Source: Candidatus Electrothrix communis (GTDB taxonomy: Bacteria > Desulfobacterota > Desulfobulbia > Desulfobulbales > Desulfobulbaceae). Taken from it: a stretch of DNA of 64,000 nt. Location of the stretch: NCBI GenBank assembly GCA_030644725.1, contig CP130629.1:3301501-3365500 (forward strand), given 5' to 3'. Positions 8,498 through 17,345 of the stretch are shown here, one piece after another. Position 1 is the stretch's first letter, and every line of letters begins with the position of its first letter. A model generated the notes under the pieces. The model had not been told where the DNA came from, ran no database searches, and saw nothing but the letters and a program-made list of their open reading frames with translations. The translations under genes were made by a program, and so were the position numbers.

Positions 8498-9763
8498 ATG
8501 TTCAAATTTATTCATGCAGCCGATATTCATTTGGACAGTCCATTACGCGGGTTATCTCGATACGAATCTGCTCCTGCTGAATCCATCCGTGATGCCTGTA
8601 GGCGCGCGTTTAAAAACCTAGTGGACCTCGCAATAGATGAGAAAGTGGACTTTGTCTTGTTGGCCGGTGACTTGTATGACGGCGACTGGAAAGATTATAG
8701 CACGGGCATATTTCTGAGCAAACAGATGGGACGATTGGGGCAGCACAAGATCCAAGTATTCGCAGTGTCTGGAAATCATGATGCAGCAAATCGAATGACC
8801 AAATCCTTGGATAGCCCCTCGAATATGAAAATATTTTCCTCAAGGAAAGTTGAAACGGTCACATTGGAAAACCTCGGTGTGGCAATTCACGGGCGCAGCT
8901 TTCCAACGCAACATGTTGACGAAAACTTAGCTGCGGGTTTTTGCACCGCTGAAAAGGGGTTTTTCAATATCGGACTCTTACACACGAGCCTCGACGGTCG
9001 TGAAGGCCATGCTCATTATGCGCCATGCTCATTGGATGACCTTCGTTCCAAGGGATACCAATATTGGGCTTTGGGGCACATACATAAGCATGAAATTATT
9101 AAAGAAGAGCAGTATATTGTCTTTTCCGGTTGCATCCAGGGACGTCATGTTCGCGAAGCTGGTGCAAAGGGTTGTGTCCTTGTCTCTGTTAATGATGGTA
9201 TCGTTTCCGAAATCGACAGGATATCCATAGATGTTTTGCGATGGTCCCTGTGTGATATTGACCTAACTGACGCCGAGGAGAACCGAGAGGTTCTAGAGCG
9301 TGTTCGAAAAAGCATCGAACAAGAACGTGTATCAGCAGAAGATCGGCCTCTTGCTATGAGGATACGATTGCAGGGGGCTACTCAAATAGCGGATGAACTT
9401 GCCGCCTACCCAGATCGGCTTGAGCATCAAATAAAGGCCCTTGGTGCCGAGACTGCCGGAGACGACCTGTGGATTGAGCGAATAGAGAATTTAACCACCG
9501 GTAAGCTTGATTTGGAATCAACGTTGGCAGATGACAACGCTATGGGCCGATTGCTGAAAGAGATTCTGAATATCACCAATGGCACTGACAATATTGACGG
9601 ATTGAAAGATAAAATTGCCGAACTCAGACAAAAGGCACCATCCGAGGCATTTGGCGATGACTCCATTTTAAACCTGGATGACGAGCAAACCGTCCATAGA
9701 ATTGTTGATGAAGCAAAGCATATGTTGATCGGTAGGTTTCTGACGATAGGAGGTGCGAAATGA
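8498..9763 (+). CDS. yhaO: YhaO-like Mre11/SbcD-family metallophosphatase (DNA exonuclease)
   Basis: This 421-residue protein has the calcineurin-like phosphoesterase signature of SbcD/Mre11 nucleases: DIHLDSP (residues 9-15), GDLYDG near 57, GNHD near 90 and GHIHKH near 193. These residues would bind the two metal ions used for DNA cleavage. A well-placed AGGAG precedes the ATG. The stop overlaps the start of the Rad50-like gene by 4 nt, so the two are translationally coupled and very likely form one complex. The C-terminal ~150 residues are helical and would contact the partner, as in B. subtilis YhaO/YhaN. A role in break repair or against foreign DNA is inference. Confidence 0.88.
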   Translation: MFKFIHAADIHLDSPLRGLSRYESAPAESIRDACRRAFKNLVDLAIDEKVDFVLLAGDLYDGDWKDYSTGIFLSKQMGRLGQHKIQVFAVSGNHDAANRMTKSLDSPSNMKIFSSRKVETVTLENLGVAIHGRSFPTQHVDENLAAGFCTAEKGFFNIGLLHTSLDGREGHAHYAPCSLDDLRSKGYQYWALGHIHKHEIIKEEQYIVFSGCIQGRHVREAGAKGCVLVSVNDGIVSEIDRISIDVLRWSLCDIDLTDAEENREVLERVRKSIEQERVSAEDRPLAMRIRLQGATQIADELAAYPDRLEHQIKALGAETAGDDLWIERIENLTTGKLDLESTLADDNAMGRLLKEILNITNGTDNIDGLKDKIAELRQKAPSEAFGDDSILNLDDEQTVHRIVDEAKHMLIGRFLTIGGAK

Positions 9764-12700
9764 GAATCGATCGTCTCGACCTACTTGCTTACGGCCCATT
9801 TACGGAGCAATCCTTAGACCTCACCGAGGGCAACTCTGGATTACATCTCATCTACGGTGACAACGAAGCGGGTAAAAGCACTTCGCTTCGAGCCCTTATC
9901 GCTTGGCTCTTTGGTATTCCTGTCAGGGCCAACGACAATTTCTTACATTCGAATCCGCAGCTCCGAATCGGGGGACAATTGCGAATTTCAGATGGCGCAA
10001 CCATCGAATTTACAAGAAAGAAGGGGAACAAGGATACTTTACTGAAATTTGGTGATAATGAACCGATGGATGATAGTTTTCTGATACCGTTTCTTCCTGC
10101 AAGCATTGACGAAAATCTCTTTACAAAGCTTTGGGGAATTGATCATGAAAGACTGATCGCAGGAGGCCGTGAACTGCTGGAACAGTCTGGAGATCTTGGT
10201 CAGGCTCTTTTTAGTGCAGCAGTTGGGACAACGAATCTCCGGGAAGTTTTGGCTGAGATGCAAAACAGCGCGGACAAGATTTTTAAACCGCGAGGTTCCA
10301 AGGCGGTCTTAAACCAAGCAATCGCGAACTATAAGGACGCTCAGAAGAGAATAAAAGATGCGACCTTGCCCGTTTCTGACTGGAAGAAACTGCAAAAAGA
10401 TCTATCAAAGACGAAAACGGCCATTGAGGAACTCGAAAAAGACATTGAATCGCAAGGCAAGGTGAAAAGTCGCCTGGAGAGGGTCAACCGAGTAAAGGGA
10501 GCCTTGGCCCAGCGTCGGAGTGTCTTGGAAAAAGTTGAAGCCCTTGGTCAAGTAGATCTGTTGCCGGAAGATTTTGAGGAAAAGAGAAAAATCGCTGGCA
10601 GCACGCTTCAAACGGCCCGTGAAACCAAGGAGCGACGAGAAGCAAAACTGCTCCGTTTACAAGAAGAAGCAGAGTCTTTAAATGTTCGTAACGATCTTTT
10701 CCAAAATGAGGAAGCCATCTTGGCGCTTCATAAGGAACTTGGAGCCGTCGAAAAAACGCTTAAAGACCGTCCGCAACAGGATGGCAAAAGGCGTTTACTG
10801 CGCAATGAAGCGGAAATCTTCCTTAAAACCGTTCGCCCGGATGTCGGTTTGGATCAAGCCGACGATTTACGACCTCTCCTCAATAACAAAAAATGGATCT
10901 CAGGATTGGCCCGAAAGCACAGCCTGTTGGTCCAAAAGAGGGAACAGGCCGAAGCATCCATTAGAGATATTGAAGATGAACGCAAATCTCTCCAAAGCGA
11001 ATTAGACAACAACTCGGCATCCGACATTGACTTGAAAGCGCTTAAAGCCGCGATTGCAGCAGCTCGAAAAGCGGGTAATGTGGAGCAGCGGTTAGCCGAA
11101 GCACAAAAGCAGGCTGCTGAAGAACATGAGGCATGCCAAAATGAGCTGGCAAGGCTGGGAAGGTACACCGGCTCGGTCGATTCCGTATTACAACTCTCCC
11201 TGCCTGTATCGGAGACGTTGGATCAGTTCGAAAAAGAAAATGACGCATTGTTGGAAGAATCTAAAAATACAACTCGAAAAAAGCATGAAGTCACCGAGGA
11301 GAAAAGGCAGGCGGAACAACATTTAAAGGTGCTTCTGCTGCAAAATGATGTGCCGACCCTTGCCGATTTGGAAACGTCACGAGATGTTCGAAATGTCAGT
11401 TGGGATTTGATCAAACGCAAGTATATCGAACAAACCGATGTTGCTGAAAGCGAGCTTCCTGAATACATCCAAGCTGACGATTTGCCATCTTCATACGAAA
11501 AAAAGGTTGAGTCTGCTGACGATATATCTGATCGCCTCCGCATGGATGCTGACCAAGTCGTCAAGCGGGCAGAGCTCGAATCAAAGATAGAAACTCTCCA
11601 GTCACGAATTGATGATTTACTGGGAGTCCTCGAAAACGTCAAGGCAAGACAAAATGATTTCCAAGTAAGATGGTTCACTCTCTGGGAACCGTTGAAGATA
11701 GAGGCCGGAACTCCGAGAGAGATGAAGCAGTGGCATCTCAAAGCGGAGAACCTTATCGAAAAAATCCAAACTGCCAAACGCTCCTCTGCACATCAAAAAA
11801 GTCTTGCCGAAGAGTGCGAACAACTCAAGCGGACTGTTTCAGAGCAAATATCAGGATTCGATTCATCGACAGAGACGAAGGATATGAACCTTGAATCCTT
11901 GACCTCGCTGTGCGAGCAGCGAGTTGAGGAAGAAGAAGCGATTCGTGACAAGCGTCGCCGGAATGAACATTCACTCAAAGAATCCGAAATTCGTCTGAAG
12001 AGAAAACAGGATGAATTGAAGTCAGCCGGGATAGACCTTTCAAGATGGAAGCAGGAATGGATCAACGCCATAGAGGGCTTAGGTTTACCTGAGGATGTCC
12101 ACCCTGAGCATGTCATCGAAACGTTTGAGAATCTAGAGTCTTTCGTTGACAGATACGACAGATCCGAGGACTTGCGCAGGCGAATTTACGGAATGGATCA
12201 GGTTAAAGAGAAATTCGAGGAAAAGGTATTCGAGTTTGCCGACAACATAGGATTCAAACGAGAAGGGATAGAGGCATCAGCGATTGCCGCTCAATTGAAT
12301 AACGATCTGAATTCGGCACGGGAAGCCCGCGCAAGGTTGACTGAAATAAAATCCCAACTCAAAGAAATCGAGGATGAAATTAAGGATACCGACATCACGA
12401 TCCGAAATTCCAAAGAGCAGTTAGCCGCATTGAGGACTCAGGCCAAGGTTCAAATTGATGAGGAACTGGTGGCGGCTGGTGAAAAATCGCAAAACAAACG
12501 AGACCTCCAGAAGAGCTTGGATATGCTTGAACAAGAGCTCAGTCGAAATGGGGATGGCTTGAGTATTGAAGATTTGGAAAAAGAGTCGGAAGAATTGGAG
12601 ATTGATGCTATCGAGAGTGAACTTCAAATAATTTCTGATGCCCTGAAAGAGCTTCTCAACGAACGTGACACGTTAAGAGATCACCGACAGACGCTTCAAA

Positions 12701-13275
12701 ATGAAATCAACGCGATGGATGGCAGTGCCTTGGCTGCAAATGCATCGGAAGAGGCAGAGGAGCATCTCGCCAGTATAGCGTTGAATGCCGAACAATATCT
12801 TCGTCTCCAGGCCGCCGCACTTATCCTCGAACAGCGAATCGAAAACTACCGCAAGGCAAACCAAGCCCCGGTCCTGGCAAGAGCAGGCGAATTGTTCTCC
12901 AAGCTTACCTTGGGTTCCTATGCGGGACTCCGCGACGAATTGGATAACAAAGGGAATCCCATCTTATTGGGAGTACGCCCCGATGACAAAGAGGTTACTG
13001 TCGAAGGTATGAGCGATGGTTCACGAGACCAGCTTTACCTCTCCCTACGGCTGGCTACGCTTGAACAGCATTTGAGCAAGGGGGAGCCCATGCCTTTTGT
13101 CGTGGACGATATTCTCATTGGCTTTGATGATAAGCGTACTTGCGTCTGCTTGGAAGTTCTTGCGGAGTTAGCATCAAGTACCCAGGTGCTTCTTTTTACC
13201 CATCACAGAAGAGTTATTGAACTGGCAAAACAAATTACCGCGAAAGCTGGGATTTTTATACATGAGATTGGCTAG
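9760..13275 (+). CDS. yhaN: YhaN-like Rad50/SMC-family ATPase
   Basis: At 1171 residues this is an ABC-type SMC-like ATPase. The N-terminal Walker A GDNEAGKST is at residues 33-41. About 800 residues of charged, heptad-rich coiled coil follow (roughly 180-1000). The ABC signature MSDGSRDQ lies near 1085 and Walker B FVVDDILIGFDD near 1112. No Rad50 CxxC zinc hook was seen in the middle, which fits YhaN rather than SbcC. It overlaps yhaO by ATGA and should gate that nuclease in an ATP-dependent way at DNA ends. The pair forms an isolated operon between a tRNA-like fragment and a MITE. Confidence 0.88.
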   Translation: MRIDRLDLLAYGPFTEQSLDLTEGNSGLHLIYGDNEAGKSTSLRALIAWLFGIPVRANDNFLHSNPQLRIGGQLRISDGATIEFTRKKGNKDTLLKFGDNEPMDDSFLIPFLPASIDENLFTKLWGIDHERLIAGGRELLEQSGDLGQALFSAAVGTTNLREVLAEMQNSADKIFKPRGSKAVLNQAIANYKDAQKRIKDATLPVSDWKKLQKDLSKTKTAIEELEKDIESQGKVKSRLERVNRVKGALAQRRSVLEKVEALGQVDLLPEDFEEKRKIAGSTLQTARETKERREAKLLRLQEEAESLNVRNDLFQNEEAILALHKELGAVEKTLKDRPQQDGKRRLLRNEAEIFLKTVRPDVGLDQADDLRPLLNNKKWISGLARKHSLLVQKREQAEASIRDIEDERKSLQSELDNNSASDIDLKALKAAIAAARKAGNVEQRLAEAQKQAAEEHEACQNELARLGRYTGSVDSVLQLSLPVSETLDQFEKENDALLEESKNTTRKKHEVTEEKRQAEQHLKVLLLQNDVPTLADLETSRDVRNVSWDLIKRKYIEQTDVAESELPEYIQADDLPSSYEKKVESADDISDRLRMDADQVVKRAELESKIETLQSRIDDLLGVLENVKARQNDFQVRWFTLWEPLKIEAGTPREMKQWHLKAENLIEKIQTAKRSSAHQKSLAEECEQLKRTVSEQISGFDSSTETKDMNLESLTSLCEQRVEEEEAIRDKRRRNEHSLKESEIRLKRKQDELKSAGIDLSRWKQEWINAIEGLGLPEDVHPEHVIETFENLESFVDRYDRSEDLRRRIYGMDQVKEKFEEKVFEFADNIGFKREGIEASAIAAQLNNDLNSAREARARLTEIKSQLKEIEDEIKDTDITIRNSKEQLAALRTQAKVQIDEELVAAGEKSQNKRDLQKSLDMLEQELSRNGDGLSIEDLEKESEELEIDAIESELQIISDALKELLNERDTLRDHRQTLQNEINAMDGSALAANASEEAEEHLASIALNAEQYLRLQAAALILEQRIENYRKANQAPVLARAGELFSKLTLGSYAGLRDELDNKGNPILLGVRPDDKEVTVEGMSDGSRDQLYLSLRLATLEQHLSKGEPMPFVVDDILIGFDDKRTCVCLEVLAELASSTQVLLFTHHRRVIELAKQITAKAGIFIHEIG

Positions 13276-13431
13276 AAGGGTAAAAGGGTGGCCGAACTTA
13301 GAACCAAGCCTTTCTTTTTATTCATTGAAACAATGTGATTTATCTTTTAAGGTCTAGTATTTTCAGAAAAAATAAGGAAGGTAACCAGAGTGAAATATGA
13401 ATTATTCTAGCTCAAGGAGAGATCAATAAAA

Positions 13432-13549
13432 GAGCCTGTTGATTAAGTCCGATTTTGGATTTTCAACCACAACAGAGTGGGTTTCGTGACAGCTAGGTAC
13501 GCAGCATGTTGTGTAGAAAAATTCCAAAAGAGACTTAATCAACAGAGTC
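13432..13549. mobile_element. 118-bp MITE-like element with 6-bp target duplication
   Basis: The left end GAGCCTGTTGATTAAGTC (13432-13449) is inverted at the right end as GACTTAATCAACAGAGTC (13532-13549), with two mismatches; pairing continues inward imperfectly to about 32 nt. ATAAAA flanks both sides (13426-13431 and 13550-13555), a classic target-site duplication. It carries no coding capacity. It ends 10 nt before the ATG of the next gene. The source transposase is not in the window. Confidence 0.82.
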
Positions 13550-13559
13550 ATAAAAGCCC

Positions 13560-14327
13560 ATGCAGAAAAAAGTAATATTAATATGTATTATATCCTTTTC
13601 GTTGTTTTTTGGGCCAAACATGAGTTTCGGCAGGCGTGGTTGTTGTTCTCATCATAGTGGGGTATGTGGTGGTAGTTGCTGCGATGGCACTCCTTTATCT
13701 GAAAAATGCGGAGGAAGTTCGTCTCAAAAAAAATCGAGGAGTTCGTCGCCAAGTTATTCACCGCCAAGTTACTCATCTCCGAGACGTTCTAGTTACTCAT
13801 CGCCAAGACGTTCTAGGAGAAAGAAATCGTCAAATACATATACACCAACAGCAAGTTACAATTCTCCAAGAAAATTTTCTCCTTCAAACACGTCGGAAGA
13901 GCAGGAGAAGAAAAAGAAATCACCCGTAACAATAAGTGCTGTAGTTTCAAAGATTTTGAATTCTGACACGTTGGAAACAAATAAAAAGGGCCATAAAAGA
14001 ATATCCCTTTATGGCATTGATGCTCCAGAAGAAGATCAACCTTTCGGGAAGGAAGCAAAAGATTTTTTTAGAAAAAAGGTTTTTAAGAAAAAAATAAAAG
14101 AAAAGGTCTATGACAAAAAAGATGATGGTACAGATATTGCCCTTGTGTTTGCCGGTGGCAAAAATATTAATGAGTTGATGATAAAGGCTGGCTATGCATG
14201 GGTTTATCAACCTTCCTGTGATGAGTCATTTTGTGATGATTGGGTTAGGTATGAAGAGGAAGCCAAGGCACAAAAAAAAGGGTTATGGGGTGGATCAGGA
14301 CGGATTGCCCCGTGGATCTGGAGATAA
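13560..14327 (+). CDS. Secreted SNase-like (thermonuclease-fold) protein, catalytic arginines missing
   Basis: This 255-residue protein has a signal peptide (about 1-23), a Cys-rich segment (RGCCSHHSGVCGG, further Cys at 40, 41 and 50), a Ser/Pro/Arg low-complexity linker (60-120) and a C-terminal staphylococcal nuclease-like domain (122-255). GIDAPEEDQPFG and INELMIKAGYAWVY are typical of the family. Aligned by eye to staphylococcal nuclease, Glu43 is kept (E157), but Arg35 is Ser149 and Arg87 is Thr191, so normal nuclease activity is doubtful. There is no ribosome site at the start; the nearest AAGGAGA (13414-13420) is beyond the MITE inserted just upstream. Expression may therefore be altered. 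Confidence 0.75.
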   Translation: MQKKVILICIISFSLFFGPNMSFGRRGCCSHHSGVCGGSCCDGTPLSEKCGGSSSQKKSRSSSPSYSPPSYSSPRRSSYSSPRRSRRKKSSNTYTPTASYNSPRKFSPSNTSEEQEKKKKSPVTISAVVSKILNSDTLETNKKGHKRISLYGIDAPEEDQPFGKEAKDFFRKKVFKKKIKEKVYDKKDDGTDIALVFAGGKNINELMIKAGYAWVYQPSCDESFCDDWVRYEEEAKAQKKGLWGGSGRIAPWIWR

Positions 14328-14592
14328 ATTCTATAAAGGAGGTGTCTCATCACAGATGTTATATGAAATAAAGAAGAGTTGCCATCCCATGCGGGCGACC
14401 CTTCCCCCTTTTTCCAGAAATAATTTCCCCACATTATTGATCAATTTAATCACGTTCAAATCACTTGTCATCATTTGGAAAAGGTATTAAATACATAGAC
14501 CGGTGACTGCAAAATTCGGCTTGGAATGCTGGAAAATAGACAATAAGGGCAGTTACCGTTCCTGAAAATTTGCAACTGATAAGAGTATCTTC

Positions 14593-15669
14593 ATGGCAGG
14601 AAGCACATTCGGCACGGTCTTCAAGGTGACAACTTGGGGTGAATCGCACGGCACCGCCCTTGGGGCAGTTATTGACGGTTGTCCTCCGGGGATTGATCTG
14701 ACCCCTGAGATTATCCAGGCGGAACTGGAACGTCGTCGGCCGGGAAAGGGCGGGGCCACTTCTCCGCGCAACGAGCCAGACATGGTCCAGATTATGTCCG
14801 GGATCTTTCAGCCGGAAGGATGTGCCTCTCCCAAGACCACAGGTACGCCGATTTCCCTGGTGATCTTTAATAAAGACGCCCATTCTAAATCCTACAGCCA
14901 TTTGCAGGATGCCTTTCGACCCGGCCACGGGGATTTGACCTATCAGAAAAAATACGGTATTCGTGATCACCGAGGCGGCGGGCGAGCTTCTGCCCGCGAA
15001 ACAGCAGCTCGGGTGGCAGCCGGAGCCGTGGCGAAACAGCTGCTTGATCGGTACGATATGTCGGTGCAGGCCTATACCGTGGCTTTAGGCGGGATCAAAG
15101 CGGAGCAACGTGATTTTGAGCAGATTGAGCAGAATCGCCTTTTTTGCCCGGATAATGCAGCTGCAGAGCGGATGGAAGAGCGGATCAGAGAGGTGCGCAG
15201 CCAGGGTGATACCCTGGGCGGTATTGTCGAGATTCGGGCTCGCTGCAAGGTTGGTCTTGGTGAACCGGTTTTTGATAAGCTTGATGCGGAATTGGCTCGT
15301 GCCCTGATGTCCATCGGCGCGGTGAAAGGGGTTGAAATAGGTTCCGGTTTCCAGGTCGCAGAAATGCTGGGCTCAGAAAATAATGACGCCATTGCCCCTG
15401 AAGGATTTCTCAGCAATAATGCAGGCGGAATTTTGGCTGGGGTCAGTAACGGCGAGGAAATCATCGTCCGGGTGGCGGTCAAGCCCATCCCCTCGATCCA
15501 TAAGGAACAGCAAACCGTAAATACTGAAAATGAACCGGTGCGCATCAAGGTGGGTGGTCGTCATGATATCTCTGCCATTCCGAGAATCATCCCGGTCTGT
15601 GAAGCAATGGTACGCCTGACCCTTGCAGATCACCTTCTCCGCCAGCAGGCAATACAGATAAGCGAATAA
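14593..15669 (+). CDS. aroC: Chorismate synthase
   Basis: AroC converts EPSP to chorismate, the last step of the shikimate pathway, using reduced FMN in the cytoplasm. The 358-residue length is normal. Family signatures are intact: WGESHG near residue 15, RPGHGDLTYQKKYG near 110 and RDHRGGGRASARET just after it. Upstream, 265 nt contain no clear gene; a 44-codon frame at 14356 follows an AGGAGG, but the spacing is poor. glgA follows after 35 nt and may be co-transcribed. Other shikimate genes are not adjacent. Confidence 0.96.
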   Translation: MAGSTFGTVFKVTTWGESHGTALGAVIDGCPPGIDLTPEIIQAELERRRPGKGGATSPRNEPDMVQIMSGIFQPEGCASPKTTGTPISLVIFNKDAHSKSYSHLQDAFRPGHGDLTYQKKYGIRDHRGGGRASARETAARVAAGAVAKQLLDRYDMSVQAYTVALGGIKAEQRDFEQIEQNRLFCPDNAAAERMEERIREVRSQGDTLGGIVEIRARCKVGLGEPVFDKLDAELARALMSIGAVKGVEIGSGFQVAEMLGSENNDAIAPEGFLSNNAGGILAGVSNGEEIIVRVAVKPIPSIHKEQQTVNTENEPVRIKVGGRHDISAIPRIIPVCEAMVRLTLADHLLRQQAIQISE

Positions 15670-15704
15670 GCAGAGCGGAAAACTCTGCACAATACTGCAA
15701 AATA

Positions 15705-17336
15705 TTGCAAAACATCACCGAACAACGATCGGGACAGAAGACTGTGAAAAAGATCAAAAAGGTTGTGATGGTTACCCGCGAGTACGACGGCGTGGCCGGG
15801 GCCGGGGGCGTAAAGGATGTCTGTCGGCAACTGTCGGAAGCCTTAGTACGGCATGCCGGTTGTGATGTTCGGGTGGTGTTACCCTGTTACGGATTTATGG
15901 ATGCTGCCGCTCGTGGCTTCAAACGGGTCCAGCTTCCCTGTCGTCAAGAGGCCGCGAACATTCCCACGGTCTTTGATGTGGACATGAATTATCCAGACAA
16001 GGAGCGAAGGGAGTCGGTTTCCCTGTGGAGGAAAAAAGAGCGGGGGGTGGTGATCTACCTGCTGGACGCACTTCGTTTTGCGGAAAAACAGGCTGTCTAT
16101 ACCTATACTCCGGCGGAAGAGAAAGAAAAAAAATGGCAAAAGGCCGGGAAAGGTCATGTTGATTTTTTTGCCATGAATGTCCTGCTCCAGAAGGCGGCTC
16201 TGGACCTGATGATTCTCCTGAATCTGCGACCGGATATTATTCATTGCCACGACGGGCATGCAGCCATCCTGCCAGCCATGCTCCAGGAGCATGGCGGATA
16301 TCGCCATTTCTTTTGCAAAACCGGTGCCGTGGTCACGGTTCATAATGCGGGGCTGGGCTATCATCAGGAGGTGGATGATCTGGATTTTGCTGAGGCGATC
16401 ACCGGGCTACCCGAATCTGCTCTTCGTTCCGGTCTGTTCAATAAGGCCTTTAATCCCTTTGTTGCTGCTGCTGGCTATGCGCAGATAAACACGGTCAGTG
16501 AGCAATATGCCCGTGAGCTTCAGGAAACCGATGAGGATAGTCGGACGGGTTTGCTTGGTCATAAATTCCTGAAAAAAGGCGTTGAGTTGGTGGGGATCAC
16601 CAATGGGGTTAATCCTGGAGACTTTAACCCGGCACAGGGGACAAAAAGAGGCTTAGCCGCCAACTTCAACCCAGAAACAGGGAAGCTGGACGGCAAGAGA
16701 TTATGCAAAGAGGAGATGCTGCGTTCATGCGGCGCGGGCGAGGACTGGGCAGCTGTTGAGCAGTATGGTTCCCTAGGGGATACGCCGGAATCACCGCTGT
16801 TCACCTTTATCGGCAGGTTGACAGCCCAGAAAGGGCTGGATCTTCTTTTGCAGGCCGTCCCCTTGCTTACCACGGATTTTCAGCTCCTGGTTCTTGGGAG
16901 CGGTGACAGCGCTTTAGAGCAGAAATTACAAGACTTGGCAGAGGATGATACCTTTCGTGGCCGGATCTGTTTTTTGAAAGGGTATGATCCTGATCTGGCC
17001 CTCAAGATATACGCAGCCGGGGATTTTTTTCTCATTCCGTCTCTCTACGAACCCTGCGGCCTCACAGACTATATCGCCCAACTCTTCGGCAATCTTCCCA
17101 TTGTTCACCATGTGGGCGGGCTGGTCAAGGTACTGGACAGAAAAACCGGGTTTGCCTACCAGGAACATACCCCGGAAGCCCTTGCCGAGACCATGTCCTT
17201 GGCCTTGGAAATATACCGGGACAATCCAGAGCAGTTGACCGTCATGCGGCGGACAGCTGTCAAACATATCCGAACCCATCATAGCTGGCAGCATGTGATG
17301 GAGGATTATCTCTCGCTGTATCGCAAGGCCTTGTAA
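15705..17336 (+). CDS. glgA: Glycogen/starch synthase (GT5 family)
   Basis: GlgA extends alpha-1,4-glucan chains from ADP-glucose (or UDP-glucose) for glycogen storage. The N-terminus VMVTREYDGVAGAGGVKDV carries the nucleotide-sugar loop of GT5 enzymes, where the usual KxGG is replaced by GAGG. The C-terminal Rossmann domain has FIGRLTAQKGLDLL and the donor-site motif YEPCGLTDYIAQLFG followed by HHVGGL. The start is uncertain: TTG at 15705 gives 543 residues, while GTG at 15744 gives 530 and begins closer to the conserved core. Neither has a strong ribosome site. The next gene starts about 10 nt after the stop, suggesting one operon. Confidence 0.88.
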   Translation: MQNITEQRSGQKTVKKIKKVVMVTREYDGVAGAGGVKDVCRQLSEALVRHAGCDVRVVLPCYGFMDAAARGFKRVQLPCRQEAANIPTVFDVDMNYPDKERRESVSLWRKKERGVVIYLLDALRFAEKQAVYTYTPAEEKEKKWQKAGKGHVDFFAMNVLLQKAALDLMILLNLRPDIIHCHDGHAAILPAMLQEHGGYRHFFCKTGAVVTVHNAGLGYHQEVDDLDFAEAITGLPESALRSGLFNKAFNPFVAAAGYAQINTVSEQYARELQETDEDSRTGLLGHKFLKKGVELVGITNGVNPGDFNPAQGTKRGLAANFNPETGKLDGKRLCKEEMLRSCGAGEDWAAVEQYGSLGDTPESPLFTFIGRLTAQKGLDLLLQAVPLLTTDFQLLVLGSGDSALEQKLQDLAEDDTFRGRICFLKGYDPDLALKIYAAGDFFLIPSLYEPCGLTDYIAQLFGNLPIVHHVGGLVKVLDRKTGFAYQEHTPEALAETMSLALEIYRDNPEQLTVMRRTAVKHIRTHHSWQHVMEDYLSLYRKAL

Positions 17337-17345
17337 TTGAAAGTG

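Noticed and set aside
14356-14490. 44-codon frame with upstream AGGAGG
   Set aside because: The ribosome site is 13 nt away, the product has no recognisable features, and it ends close to the aroC leader. Kept only as a remote possibility.
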